The notes beneath the pieces are model-generated. The model had not been told where the DNA came from, did no database searches, and saw nothing but the letters and a program-made list of their open reading frames with translations. This document shows positions 5,219-14,049 of a DNA stretch of 33,650 nucleotides, piece by piece; the first letter of the stretch is position 1, and each line of letters starts with the position of its first letter. Source of the stretch: Candidatus Aminicenantes bacterium. GTDB taxonomy: Bacteria; Acidobacteriota; Aminicenantia; UBA2199. The stretch is taken from positions 1 through 33,650 of the forward strand of contig DSBM01000049.1 in assembly GCA_011049425.1 (NCBI GenBank), read 5' to 3'. The translations under genes were made by a program, and so were the position numbers.

Positions 5219-6920
5219 CCCTCTTCCCCGGTGAGCGGTTTTCGCGGATGCGGTAGTAGGTTGCCCGAGCGGCAAGAAAAGCGTTGCGGTCCAGGGCCGG
5301 GATGCGTATCCCGCTGCCGGAACTTCCCGGTTCATGAAAAAAGCGCGGCGGCAAGTCATCGTCATTGTCACTGAACCCATTGGCCCGGTTCATTTCTCTT
5401 TCCCGGTTCATGATTTGCTCCCCGGCGGACTGCAGCTCATGTGCGTTGGTTTCCAGGCCGGTGACCGCGGCCAGGGCCCGGGAATACTCTTCCAGGGAGG
5501 CGGCAAAGAACATGAATTTACAAGCCGTCAGCGAGTCAACCACTGCATTCTGGTCCTCGGCGATCTTGATCATTCGCGCCTTACCAGCAAAGGAAAACCG
5601 ATTCGTGGCTACGGGCTTGCGCAAAATCTCGTGACTGATGGGGTAGGCCCTCAGGTGACATCCCCCGCGGGTTGAAACCGCGTAGGCAAGGGCCATACCG
5701 TAAGCACCGCGGGGATCGTAGGCCGGCAGGGACTGACCCTTGACCGTCATGGCTGTTTCGGGGCGTCCCGCCGCCGAGGCGAGTCGAAAAGCACCCTCGC
5801 CCAGGTCTGGGCGTGCACCGGTTGCCATTGCCTGCAGCAGGTCGAGGATTTCGCCTGCTTGCGGTTCTCTTCCCAGGATTTCAAAATGACAAGCCAGGGT
5901 GGCGCCGGCTTCGATGGTATCCATCCCCGTCGCTGAGCAGATCTGGTTAGCCGCCATAACGACTTCCAAATCGTGATTTTCAAGCAGGGCCGTGAAGTGT
6001 GAAAGGGTCTCGAATTCCGGCAGGCCGCGGCCCCGGGAATCCGATTTTTTGCAGCGGATATGACACCCGGCGCAACCCGAACTATGCGGCTGGTAGCGTT
6101 TTTGCGTGGCGGGGGCATTCAACTGTTCCGCGCCCGGGAAGCGGGTGCGGCGAAAATTGGCGGTGGGCATCATGCGTCGCTGGTGCATCAGGTCGTACAG
6201 AGCAGCGGTTCCAAATACCTGAAGACCCAGTTCACCCTGAAGTACCGGTGAAGCGGCACTGAGGCGCAGAATATCACGACGAGCCGCCTTTAATTCCCCG
6301 GAGTCGTAGACCGGCGTGGGCGATTCTCCCCGCACCCGGATGTATTTCAGGTTGCGGGACGCCATCAGGCGTCCCAGGCCGCCTCGTCCGGCAAAATAAT
6401 GTTCGTCCACGATGATTCCGGCGAAGCGGACGCCGTTTTCCGCGGCCCGCCCGACTGCGGCAATGGATCCTTCGACTCCGATGCGATCCCGGAGTTGCTT
6501 GGGCGACAATCCGGCCGCACTCTCAACTTCAGGGACCTGAACCTTGTCATTATGGATTTCAATCGCGCACAGCCTGGGCGACCACCCGGTAACCAGGATG
6601 CCGTCCCAGCCGGCCCGCTTGAGCTGGACGCCGAAACCGCCGCCTACTGAAGCGTCGCAAATGGTTCCGGTCAAAGGGGAGCGTGACATGACGGTCATGC
6701 GCCCCGGAGTCGGCGCCAGGGTGTCCACCAGGGGTCCGGTCATAAAGATCAGGGGTAGTTGCGGGTCGCGCCAGTGGCGGGTTACTTCCGGAAACAGGAG
6801 GGATCCCGCCAGGCCCCTGCCGCCGATTTGTTTCGCATAATCGCGTGCGGCGAGAGTCAATGCAGCGGTTTTTCCCGAGTCAAGGTCCACGGTTAGAATC
6901 CTGCCGCGCCATCCTTTCAT
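5202..6920 (-). CDS. Aldehyde:ferredoxin oxidoreductase family protein
   Basis: The 572-residue enzyme belongs to the AOR family, which oxidises aldehydes (or reduces acids) with a bis-pterin tungsten or molybdenum site, a 4Fe-4S cluster and ferredoxin. The N-terminal domain shows GGRGLAG (33-39), SPLTGTICDASVGGGFG (81-97) and W105-D-G-I-L-V-T-G. The cluster cysteines C283, C286 and C290 (CAGCHIRC) and the distant C467 (DSLTACKF) are all present. It is somewhat shorter than the roughly 600 residues usual for the family. The ATG at 6918-6920 has no strong ribosome site. The gene diverges from clpS, and its 3' end overlaps the class II aldolase-like gene. The aldehyde substrate and the metal cannot be read; coupling suggests the aldolase makes or uses it. 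Confidence 0.9.
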   Translation of the reverse strand: MKGWRGRILTVDLDSGKTAALTLAARDYAKQIGGRGLAGSLLFPEVTRHWRDPQLPLIFMTGPLVDTLAPTPGRMTVMSRSPLTGTICDASVGGGFGVQLKRAGWDGILVTGWSPRLCAIEIHNDKVQVPEVESAAGLSPKQLRDRIGVEGSIAAVGRAAENGVRFAGIIVDEHYFAGRGGLGRLMASRNLKYIRVRGESPTPVYDSGELKAARRDILRLSAASPVLQGELGLQVFGTAALYDLMHQRRMMPTANFRRTRFPGAEQLNAPATQKRYQPHSSGCAGCHIRCKKSDSRGRGLPEFETLSHFTALLENHDLEVVMAANQICSATGMDTIEAGATLACHFEILGREPQAGEILDLLQAMATGARPDLGEGAFRLASAAGRPETAMTVKGQSLPAYDPRGAYGMALAYAVSTRGGCHLRAYPISHEILRKPVATNRFSFAGKARMIKIAEDQNAVVDSLTACKFMFFAASLEEYSRALAAVTGLETNAHELQSAGEQIMNREREMNRANGFSDNDDDLPPRFFHEPGSSGSGIRIPALDRNAFLAARATYYRIRENRSPGKRDENTT

Positions 6921-6957
6921 GGGGATTCATGGTGTCAGAATCAAGGTGACAAGTCAA

Positions 6958-6991
6958 GGAGAGCTTTTTTGACAGGAGAGCTCTTTTGACA
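6958..6991. repeat. 17-bp tandem duplication spanning the clpS -35 box
   Basis: GGAGAGCTTTTTTGACA (6958-6974) is followed directly by GGAGAGCTCTTTTGACA (6975-6991), with one mismatch. Each copy ends in TTGACA; the second copy provides the -35 of the clpS promoter. Further TGAC/GTCA words occur at 6934, 6947 and 6953, between here and the divergent oxidoreductase start, so this could be an operator region. Confidence 0.85.
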
Positions 6992-7014
6992 CAGGAATCG
7001 CTCAGTGATATAAT
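6986..7014 (+). promoter_or_regulatory. Consensus sigma-70 promoter of clpS-clpA-aat
   Basis: TTGACA (6986-6991) and TATAAT (7009-7014) are exactly 17 bases apart, a full-consensus promoter. The predicted start near 7021 gives an untranslated leader of about 67 bases before the clpS ATG at 7088. The -35 box is part of a tandem 17-bp duplication. Confidence 0.88.
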
Positions 7015-7087
7015 TCACCCGGTGCAATATCGGCGGCATTTGCTCATAAAGGGCGTTGGATGCCGGCTGCACGAAAGAGAAATTTCC

Positions 7088-7411
7088 ATGTCTCAAGAGG
7101 GATCGATATCCGGTCCGGTGGTCGCTTCGCCGAAAACCCGAATCCTGCGAGATGTGCGTCCGCCGCGGATGTATCGGGTGTTGTTGCACAATGATGATTA
7201 CACCACCATGGATTTTGTGGTGGAAGTGTTGATTTCAGTATTTCACAAAGCGGCGGCGGAAGCCACGCGAGTCATGCTGGATGTGCATCGTCAGGGGCAT
7301 GGGGTTTGCGGAGTCTATACTTTGGATGTGGCCCGCACCAAGGCCGGCGAAGTCCGCCGCCGCGCCCGCAAACAACAGTTTCCCTTGAGGTGTACCTGTG
7401 AGCCGGTGTAG
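7088..7411 (+). CDS. clpS: ATP-dependent Clp protease adaptor ClpS
   Basis: ClpS binds proteins with N-terminal destabilising residues and delivers them to ClpA. The 107-residue protein has the usual disordered N-terminus, then the core P-R-M-Y-R-V-L-L-H-N-D-D-Y-T-T-M-D-F-V, which carries the substrate-pocket motif (H-N-D-D-Y-T with the following Met-Asp-Phe-Val), and a C-terminal region with V-H-R-Q-G-H-G-V-C-G-V-Y and A-R-T-K-A. The upstream in-frame extension to 6986 would begin inside the promoter, so the ATG at 7088 is chosen; GAAAGAG sits upstream as a modest ribosome site. clpA follows after 27 bases. The order clpS-clpA and the nearby aat make the function very secure. Confidence 0.95.
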   Translation: MSQEGSISGPVVASPKTRILRDVRPPRMYRVLLHNDDYTTMDFVVEVLISVFHKAAAEATRVMLDVHRQGHGVCGVYTLDVARTKAGEVRRRARKQQFPLRCTCEPV

Positions 7412-7438
7412 CCGTTTTTGATTTGCCATGGATCATCT

Positions 7439-9715
7439 ATGAAAATCAGTCAATCACTGACCGCAGTCCTCAGTGCTGCATTCAATGAAGCCCGCACGCG
7501 GAGGCATGAATACATGACTCCGGAGCATGTGCTTTACGCGGCCCTTTTTTTTGAGGAAGGCAAGGCCATTATTGAAAGTTCCGGCGGGGATGTGGACGGG
7601 TTGCAGCGATCCTTGCAGGATTTTCTGGATTCACCCGGCATACCGCACCTGCAGGAAGGCGACCCCGGTCAATCCGAAGGATTTCAGAACGTAATGGAAA
7701 ACGCTATCCTTCATGTGGCTTCCGCCCAGAAATCGGAGTTGGAGCTGGGCGACGTTTTCGCCGCGTTTTTTCTGGAAGAAGATTCCTACACCGTATTCTT
7801 TCTTCAACGTCAGGGGATCACCCGCCTGGCTGTGCTGACTTTTCTTGCCGGTGGAGAAAACGAGTCAGAACCCGAACCCCGAAGCGGTGAGGTGGAGAAC
7901 GAGGTTGGCCCGGACAGCCGCCCTGAAACGCCCGGAAAAAGAGAGCGGTTTCTGGAACAGTTCGCCGTGGATTTAACCCGGCACGCGGCTGACGGCAAGT
8001 TGGACCCTGTAATCGGGCGTGAAGACATCATTGAGCGCACCCTTCAGGTGTTGTGCCGCAGGCGCAAAAACAATCCCCTGCATGTGGGGGACAGCGGGGT
8101 GGGAAAAACAGCGGTTACCGAAGGACTGGCACTGCGCATTGCCGCGGGTGAAGTTCCCGGCCCGCTCAAAAACGCCCGGATATTTTCCCTTGATATGGGC
8201 GGAATGCTTGCGGGGACGCGCTACAGGGGAGATTTCGAGGATCGTTTCAAAAAATGCCTGGCGGAATTGGTGGAGATTGAGGGCGCCCTGCTCTTTATAG
8301 ATGAGGTTCATACCCTTGTGGGCGCCGGGGCTGTTTCCGGGGGATCCATGGATGCGGCCAACCTGCTGAAACCGGCCCTGATGACCGGACGCTTACGTTG
8401 CATCGGCTGCACCACACACGAGGAGTACCGCAAGTACTTTGACAGAGATCGGGCCCTTTCGCGGCGTTTCCAGAAGATTGAAGTGCCTGAGCCTTCAGCC
8501 GCGGAAACAGTGGATATTCTGATGGGATTAAAAGACCGCTACCAGAAGCATCACGGTGTAACCTACACCACGACTTCTCTGGAAGCGGCAGTGGAATTGT
8601 CCCAACAGTACATCAACGATCGCAGGCTGCCTGACAAGGCGATCGATGTCATGGACGAAGCCGGCGCCCGGGTGCGCATGCGCAATTTTCACCGCTCCCG
8701 TCCGCGTACCCGGATTTTTCGCAGAGATGTGGAGGCTGTGGTGGCCGCCATGGCCCGTATTCCTGAGCGTACCGTTTCCACGACCGAGACCCGTCGCCTT
8801 GAATTCCTGGAAGAGACGTTGCGCCGATCCGTGTTTGGTCAGGATCAGGCGGTGAATACGGTTGCGGAAGCGGTGAAACGAGCGCGTGCCGGTTTCCGTG
8901 AAGCGGAGAAGCCCGTTGCATCCATGTTGTTTGTGGGGCCCACGGGAGTCGGAAAAACCGAGCTGGCCCGGCGCTTGGCCGGTGCCCTGGGGGTCCCCCT
9001 GCTGCGTTTTGATATGAGCGAATACCAGGAAAAGCATACGGTGGCCCGCCTGATTGGCGCACCGCCGGGTTATGTGGGATACGAGGAGGGCGGGTTGCTG
9101 ACAGATGCCGTGCGCCGCTCACCCCACGCCGTGCTGTTGTTGGATGAAATTGAAAAGGCCCATGCCGATATCTACAACACCCTGCTGCAGATCATGGATC
9201 ATGCTACATTGACGGACAATGCGGGAAAGCCCGCGGATTTTCGCAATATCGTGCTGATCATGACATCCAATATCGGTGCCCGTAATCTGGATCGAACGCA
9301 AATAGGCTTTGGTGACCGCATGATGTCGGGGAAATCGGTGCAAAAGGCGGTTTCTTCTCATTTTTCTCCGGAGTTCCGTAACCGTCTGGACGCGACCGTT
9401 CTTTTTGAACGCTTGAGCCAGGAAGTGGTGGAGCGCATAGTTCTCAAAAACATTGATGAGTTTCGCAGCCAGCTCCGCCGCCGTCGCATCCACTTGGAAG
9501 TCAGCTGCGATTGTGTGCGCTGGCTGGCCCGGAATGGATATTCACAATTGTTCGGTGCCCGTGAAGTGGCACGTCTTATCGATCAAAAGCTGAAACCATT
9601 TTTTGTGAACGAAGCTCTGTTCGGACGACTGGCCCGGGGCGGGCACGCCCGGGCTGAACTGGATGGCGATGATGTGAAAGTCCGCATCATTCGGTTTCCC
9701 TCCAACAGGGAGTAA
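7439..9715 (+). CDS. clpA: ATP-dependent Clp protease ATP-binding subunit ClpA
   Basis: ClpA is the hexameric AAA+ unfoldase that feeds substrates to ClpP. From the ATG at 7439 the protein has 758 residues, typical for the family. It has the N-terminal Clp repeat domain (about 1-140), a first AAA+ module with Walker A GDSGVGKT (217-224) and Walker B ALLFIDEV (283-290), and a second with GPTGVGKT (500-507) and VLLLDE (565-570). The loop Q-I-G-F-G at 621-625 matches the ClpP-docking I-G-F/L tripeptide, so it should work with ClpP rather than as a ClpB-type disaggregase; no long middle domain is present. An in-frame start at 7418 is possible but adds only seven residues. No clpP is in the window. 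It lies between clpS and aat. Confidence 0.96.
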   Translation: MKISQSLTAVLSAAFNEARTRRHEYMTPEHVLYAALFFEEGKAIIESSGGDVDGLQRSLQDFLDSPGIPHLQEGDPGQSEGFQNVMENAILHVASAQKSELELGDVFAAFFLEEDSYTVFFLQRQGITRLAVLTFLAGGENESEPEPRSGEVENEVGPDSRPETPGKRERFLEQFAVDLTRHAADGKLDPVIGREDIIERTLQVLCRRRKNNPLHVGDSGVGKTAVTEGLALRIAAGEVPGPLKNARIFSLDMGGMLAGTRYRGDFEDRFKKCLAELVEIEGALLFIDEVHTLVGAGAVSGGSMDAANLLKPALMTGRLRCIGCTTHEEYRKYFDRDRALSRRFQKIEVPEPSAAETVDILMGLKDRYQKHHGVTYTTTSLEAAVELSQQYINDRRLPDKAIDVMDEAGARVRMRNFHRSRPRTRIFRRDVEAVVAAMARIPERTVSTTETRRLEFLEETLRRSVFGQDQAVNTVAEAVKRARAGFREAEKPVASMLFVGPTGVGKTELARRLAGALGVPLLRFDMSEYQEKHTVARLIGAPPGYVGYEEGGLLTDAVRRSPHAVLLLDEIEKAHADIYNTLLQIMDHATLTDNAGKPADFRNIVLIMTSNIGARNLDRTQIGFGDRMMSGKSVQKAVSSHFSPEFRNRLDATVLFERLSQEVVERIVLKNIDEFRSQLRRRRIHLEVSCDCVRWLARNGYSQLFGAREVARLIDQKLKPFFVNEALFGRLARGGHARAELDGDDVKVRIIRFPSNRE

Positions 9716-9723
9716 GATCGCGA

Positions 9724-10449
9724 ATGCCTGTATTCAGGCTGGACAGAGAGATTTCATTCCCCCCACCCCACCTGGCCTCTCCCGGTGGACTACTGGCTGT
9801 GGGAGGAGACCTCTCGGTTCAGCGCATTCTCGCCGCCTACTCTCAGGGGATTTTTCCCTGGTTTTCCCAGGGTGATCCCACGTTATGGTGGTCTCCCCAT
9901 CCCCGGATGGTACTGTTTCCCCGGGAACTGCACGTCTCCCGCCGCATGAGCCGGGTGCTGCGCAAGGCTCCCTTTGAGTTGACTATGGATCAAGCGTTTG
10001 AGCGGGTGATTGCCGGTTGCGCTCAACCACGGCTCGACGGTTTCGGGACCTGGATCACTCCCAAAGTTCAACAGGCTTTCGTCCGTCTGCACCAGGAGGG
10101 ATATGCCCACTCTATGGAAGTGTGGCAGGGGAAAAAGCTGGTTGCCGGAATTTACGGGCTTTCCCTGGGCAGTTGCTTTTTCGGAGAGTCCATGTTTTCG
10201 GATTATGCCTACGCTTCCCGTTTCGGGTTTATCCACTTGGTACGTTGGTTGGAAATCATGGGATTTCGCATGATCGATTGTCAGGTAAAGACCTCGCACT
10301 TACAGAGTTTCGGCGCCCGGACCATTGCGAGGCAAGAATTTCTCTTTCGCCTGGAAAGATGTGTCCGGGAGCGCTGCCTGAGGGGGAATTGGGGGCGGCT
10401 TTTCAGTGATCATCCGCCGGCAAAGTACCGCAAGCGCAATCTTCGCTGA
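9724..10449 (+). CDS. aat: Leucyl/phenylalanyl-tRNA--protein transferase
   Basis: Aat moves Leu or Phe from aminoacyl-tRNA to the N-terminus of proteins starting with Lys or Arg, creating N-degrons that ClpS recognises. The 241-residue protein shows the family blocks GGLLAVGGDL, Y-S-Q-G-I-F-P-W-F, W-W-S-P-H-P-R, a T-W-I-T segment, YAHSMEVW, the GNAT-like G-L-S-L-G-S-C-F-F-G-E-S-M-F-S, and I-D-C-Q followed by H-L-Q-S-F-G-A-R. The ATG at 9724 is eight bases beyond the clpA stop, with GGGAG upstream. With clpS and clpA it forms a three-gene unit covering substrate marking, recognition and unfolding. Confidence 0.96.
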   Translation: MPVFRLDREISFPPPHLASPGGLLAVGGDLSVQRILAAYSQGIFPWFSQGDPTLWWSPHPRMVLFPRELHVSRRMSRVLRKAPFELTMDQAFERVIAGCAQPRLDGFGTWITPKVQQAFVRLHQEGYAHSMEVWQGKKLVAGIYGLSLGSCFFGESMFSDYAYASRFGFIHLVRWLEIMGFRMIDCQVKTSHLQSFGARTIARQEFLFRLERCVRERCLRGNWGRLFSDHPPAKYRKRNLR

Positions 10450-10463
10450 TATCAAGCCATTCG

Positions 10464-10492
10464 TTGCCTTTTAATCCGGAGTTTGGTACTAT
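10464..10492 (+). promoter_or_regulatory. Possible promoter with leaderless start
   Basis: TTGCCT (10464-10469) and TACTAT (10487-10492) are 17 bases apart. The ATG at 10499 begins seven bases after the -10 box, so the transcript would begin at or beside the start codon. No ribosome site is visible. The same geometry occurs before the pseudopilin gene at 1113. Confidence 0.4.
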
Positions 10493-10498
10493 ACAAAA

Positions 10499-11656
10499 AT
10501 GAGGACCATACGCATCGGGTTTGTCGTTGCTGTGCTGGTACTGGCTGCCGGTGCTCTGTTGTGGCTCAACCAGACCGGGGAAACCAAAGCCGTTGATTTG
10601 CCCGGGTTTTCTCATTTTCAATTGACACGGATCGCCCCTCAGCGGGGGAAGGTTTATTTCGACAAGGAGATGACTCGGGAAGCCGATTTATCCACACTGG
10701 ACTGGCCGCAGAATTTCGAGTTGTTTGCCGACCCCCAGACCGCTTTTGAATTTCTTTGTTCCGGAGCCATGTTTGTGGCTCTTCCCGGATCCTCCATCCG
10801 AGTCGGTTTTCCTTACAACAGGCTGTTGCTGCGCAATGGAGATTTCAACTGGGCATTGTCTTCCGGTGACGATCGGGTGGAAGTCGGGGCAGGCGACAAA
10901 CCCTTGTCTCTGCTGTTGCCCCTGCGGGGCCGCCTCAAAGTTTCTCTGGATGAGATTGTGCTATGGGCATATTCGGGTGAAGGCAGCTTGAAAGTGGATG
11001 GCGAAACGATTTCTGTTCCTGAACACGCTCGCTTCACCCGCTTCCGCGGGACTCGTTCCCGCATGGACGATCTATTGCCGCCTCCGCAGAATTACAAGCC
11101 CAGAAGGGCAGTTATTCCGCTGCGGGAACCCAATGATTCGGTGGTGCGTTTCACCTGGCAACGTGTAGATGGCGCGGACGGCTATGTGTTTCGCATTTTC
11201 CCTTCCATGTTGCGAGAAGGGATCCTCATGGAACGTTTCATTCCAGGCAATCAGCTGAATGTGGAGTTAATGGTATTCCAGGAATATGATGATTTTTTCT
11301 GGGATGTTTCCGCAATTTCCCAGCAGAATAAAATGGAGGGCGTTCCAACTCCTACGGGGCATGTGCGATTGGAAGGGTCTCTGTTGGGCCGGAAAAGCGT
11401 TACCCGTCCCCCCCAACTTACCATTACTTCTTTGACTGTCGGCGGCAATATCGTGTTGATCAAGGGGGAGGCTGAAAGCAGTTCTCAACTGTTTATCAAT
11501 TCTGCACCGGTTAAAATCGACATGGACGGCAAATTCATCCATACCATGACATATCGGACCATTGGTTTGAAAACCATTGAGTTCCGCCTGGTTTCGCCCT
11601 CGGAAACCGAAACCGTGGTAACCCGGCAGGTAACGATATTTGAAGAGGGTATATAG
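10499..11656 (+). CDS. Membrane-anchored envelope protein with FecR-like and Ig-like regions
   Basis: I do not recognise this 385-residue protein as a named family. Residues 5-25 form a hydrophobic helix (uncleaved anchor or signal peptide), followed by an all-beta exported part. Around 105-180 the pattern (LLLRNGDFNWALSSGDDRVEV, then a VSLDEIVLW strand and V-D-G-E-T) resembles a FecR-type domain. Around 200-290 there is a possible fibronectin-III-like unit (R-F-T-W-Q-R-V-D-G-A-D-G-Y-V-F-R-I). The last 80 residues, with L-F-I-N-S-A-P-V and D-M-D-G-K-F, read as an Ig-like bacterial domain. It sits 54 bases before mreB, in the same direction, so it may be expressed with the elongasome and act in the periplasm. 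The start has no ribosome site. Domain calls are by eye only. Confidence 0.75.
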   Translation: MRTIRIGFVVAVLVLAAGALLWLNQTGETKAVDLPGFSHFQLTRIAPQRGKVYFDKEMTREADLSTLDWPQNFELFADPQTAFEFLCSGAMFVALPGSSIRVGFPYNRLLLRNGDFNWALSSGDDRVEVGAGDKPLSLLLPLRGRLKVSLDEIVLWAYSGEGSLKVDGETISVPEHARFTRFRGTRSRMDDLLPPPQNYKPRRAVIPLREPNDSVVRFTWQRVDGADGYVFRIFPSMLREGILMERFIPGNQLNVELMVFQEYDDFFWDVSAISQQNKMEGVPTPTGHVRLEGSLLGRKSVTRPPQLTITSLTVGGNIVLIKGEAESSSQLFINSAPVKIDMDGKFIHTMTYRTIGLKTIEFRLVSPSETETVVTRQVTIFEEGI

Positions 11657-11710
11657 TGTCAAAACCGTTGCTCATCATAACCGCTGTGACAAACCTCAGG
11701 AGTCATCCAC

Positions 11711-12742
11711 ATGGGAATCTTTGCCAACTTCTATAATTATTTCGGTTCGGACCTGGCCATCGATCTCGGGACCGCCAATACGCTTGTTTACGTGAAGGGC
11801 CGGGGGATTGTGTCTCGGGAACCCTCAATAGTGGCTGTTGATCGCAACACCGGCAAGATTCATGCCGTGGGAAGTATGGCCAAGGACATGATGGGGAAAA
11901 CCCCTCAACATATTGTGGCCATCCGTCCCATGAAGGACGGTGTGATCGCGGATTTTGAAATCGCCGAAAAAATGTTGGAACACTTCATTAAAAAAATCCG
12001 CACAGGCAGCCAGTTCCTGAAACCACGCATTGTTATCGGTATTCCCTCGGAAATCACCCAGGTGGAACGCCGTGCGGTGCGGGACGCAGCACTCAGGGCC
12101 CGCGCGAGTGAAGTTTTTCTGATCGAACAGGCCATGGCCTCGGCAATCGGTGCGGATCTGCCCGTAACGGAACCCGGGGGCAACATGATCGTGGATATCG
12201 GCGGCGGCACCACGGATGTGGCGGTTATTTCCCTGGCCGGAATCGTAATATCAAAATCGATCCGTACGGCAAGCAATGAGATGGATGAGGCCATCATCAA
12301 TTATATAAAAAAGAAATACAATCTGCTGCTGGGTGAGCGGACCGCGGAAAAGATCAAGATCCAGATCGGCTCAGCCTACCCCCTGGATGAAAGCCTGGAA
12401 ATGGAGATCAAGGGGCGCGATATTTCCCATGGTATACCCAAGACCATCACCATCAACGACAACGAAGTCCGCGAAGCCCTGGAAAGTGTGGTGCGTACCA
12501 TCGTGGAAGCCGTGCGCAATACCCTGGAAAAAACCCCGCCGGAGCTGTCTTCAGACATTGTCGACCGGGGGATCATTTTGTCTGGAGGCGGATCTTTGCT
12601 CCGCAACCTGGACAAACGCTTGAAAGAGGAAACGCAACTCCCGGTATTCATCGCGGATGATCCTCTCTCCGCGGTGGTGATGGGTGCCGGCAAGATCCTG
12701 GAGAATATCGGCCTGCTGAGCAAAGTCAGTCAAACGTTCTGA
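11711..12742 (+). CDS. mreB: Rod shape-determining protein MreB
   Basis: MreB is the bacterial actin homologue that forms membrane-bound filaments and steers the cell-wall elongation complex. The 343-residue protein is of normal length. It shows the phosphate-1 motif [14 protein letters not shown] (about 16-29), the family block E-P-S-I-V-A-V, V-I-G-I-P-S near 112-117, phosphate-2 [14 protein letters not shown] (about 159-172) and the adenosine loop [10 protein letters not shown] near 288-297. The N-terminus ([10 protein letters not shown]) includes an amphipathic membrane-binding segment. The ATG at 11711 has CAGGAG upstream. mreC, mreD, mrdA and rodA follow in order, an arrangement common in Gram-negative rods. 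Confidence 0.97.
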   Translation: MGIFANFYNYFGSDLAIDLGTANTLVYVKGRGIVSREPSIVAVDRNTGKIHAVGSMAKDMMGKTPQHIVAIRPMKDGVIADFEIAEKMLEHFIKKIRTGSQFLKPRIVIGIPSEITQVERRAVRDAALRARASEVFLIEQAMASAIGADLPVTEPGGNMIVDIGGGTTDVAVISLAGIVISKSIRTASNEMDEAIINYIKKKYNLLLGERTAEKIKIQIGSAYPLDESLEMEIKGRDISHGIPKTITINDNEVREALESVVRTIVEAVRNTLEKTPPELSSDIVDRGIILSGGGSLLRNLDKRLKEETQLPVFIADDPLSAVVMGAGKILENIGLLSKVSQTF

Positions 12743-12779
12743 CGAGGCGGATCAGCCCTGACCGGGCAAAGGGAATCGC

Positions 12780-13592
12780 ATGCAACATGAAGAGGGTGAA
12801 AACCGGGCGGTGGTTTTTCTCGTGGCGGTCCTGTTTTTGAACCTGATGCTAATGTCCAGTCGGATTGTCATGAAAAACGACCGCTCTTTGTTGATGAGCG
12901 TAGTCGGCTTTGTGGTGACCCCTGTGGAAGTGGCTTTCATGGAGGTTTCCTCATTTGTTTCCCGCAACTTGCGTCATTATGTGTTCGTGACCAACACGTA
13001 TCAGCGTTTTTTGCAACTAAAGAAAGCACACTCCAAAGTGAAGTATGAGAATTACCGGCTGCGACAACGTCTGGATGTGCTTGGATTTCGTGATCAGGCC
13101 CGCCGGGAAACCCCGCGTTTTCTGGCGGCTCAACTGGTTTTGCTGGATCCAAATTTCCCCTTTAACACCATCCTGGTGGACCGGGGCACAATGCAGGGGG
13201 TTCGTTCCGGCATGATCGTCCTCAACGAAAACGGCGATCTGGTGGGCCGGGTGATCGCCCCGGTACACCTGTTGGCTTCCCATGTTCGCTTGATTACCAG
13301 TGCCCAAGGCGGTGTCGGGGCGTCTATTGAACGGGATCGCATGGAGGGACTGGTGACCGGTGACAACAGCCGATTGTGCAACTTCCAATACTTGATGCAG
13401 AGTCTCACTGTACATGTGGGAGACGAAGTCGTGACTTCGGGAACCGACGGCATCTATCCTTCCGGTCTTCCCCTGGGTGAGGTTGTTGAAGTGCGAAAAT
13501 CGCAATTGGTGCAGCATGTTCGGGTGCAACCGTATTTCGTGACCCGGCCGCTAAAAAAATTATTAATCATTCCCCATGCAACGCAAGATTAA
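12780..13592 (+). CDS. mreC: Rod shape-determining protein MreC
   Basis: MreC is a single-pass inner-membrane protein whose periplasmic part forms filaments and activates the RodA-PBP2 synthase. The 270 residues hold a membrane helix near 9-25 (VVFLVAVLFLNLMLMS), a coiled-coil stretch near 75-105 (KKAHSKVKYENYRLRQRL), and the double beta-barrel core with the family blocks N-T-I-L-V-D-R-G, G-V-R-S-G-M-I-V and G-D-L-V-G-R-V. A late G-D-E-V-V-T-S-G-T-D-G-I-Y-P-S-G-L-P-L-G block is diagnostic. The ATG at 12780 has only a weak AAGGG upstream. The last 17 bases overlap mreD. Confidence 0.95.
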   Translation: MQHEEGENRAVVFLVAVLFLNLMLMSSRIVMKNDRSLLMSVVGFVVTPVEVAFMEVSSFVSRNLRHYVFVTNTYQRFLQLKKAHSKVKYENYRLRQRLDVLGFRDQARRETPRFLAAQLVLLDPNFPFNTILVDRGTMQGVRSGMIVLNENGDLVGRVIAPVHLLASHVRLITSAQGGVGASIERDRMEGLVTGDNSRLCNFQYLMQSLTVHVGDEVVTSGTDGIYPSGLPLGEVVEVRKSQLVQHVRVQPYFVTRPLKKLLIIPHATQD

Positions 13593-14049
13593 AGCGGTTT
13601 TATTCGTCCTGCTTTTTCTGACCCAGATTACCCTGGATCGTTACCGTCATGTTTTGATTGCAACCCCGGACTTGCTGTATCTCATTCTGGTGTATGTGGC
13701 CGTCACCGCCGGACCCGTGCGCACGATTGTAACGGCCACCCTGCTGGGCTGGATGACGGATTTTTTTTCCGTGGGCATGGTGGGTTTGTTCGGCTTCTCA
13801 CGGGTACTCTCTGCTTACCTGGTGAATCGTGTGTCGCGGTTTCTGGATTTGACGCGCATGCACTTTGTGTTTTTTCTGATTTCATTTTCGCTTGCTATTT
13901 CGAACCTGGTGGCCGGCTTGCTCCTGCAATGGATTTACGCTTTTCCCGTGGAGCCCGGGTTGATTTTTTACCAGCCGCTGCTGACCGCATTGTTGGGGGT
14001 GCTGATCCTGAGCGTACCCATGGTAAAAAGGGAGTTGAATGTACATTGA
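13576..14049 (+). CDS. mreD: Rod shape-determining protein MreD
   Basis: MreD is a small integral membrane partner of the elongasome with an unclear biochemical role. The 157-residue protein is almost wholly hydrophobic, with about five membrane helices: roughly 5-20, 30-60 (two segments), 70-105 and 110-150. The segment G-W-M-T-D-F-F-S-V-G-M-V-G-L-F-G-F-S matches the conserved G--xD-------G----- pattern of the family. It overlaps mreC by 17 bases and mrdA by 11, supporting coupled translation. Position between mreC and a class B PBP makes the call secure despite weak sequence conservation in the family. Confidence 0.9.
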   Translation: MQRKIKAVLFVLLFLTQITLDRYRHVLIATPDLLYLILVYVAVTAGPVRTIVTATLLGWMTDFFSVGMVGLFGFSRVLSAYLVNRVSRFLDLTRMHFVFFLISFSLAISNLVAGLLLQWIYAFPVEPGLIFYQPLLTALLGVLILSVPMVKRELNVH

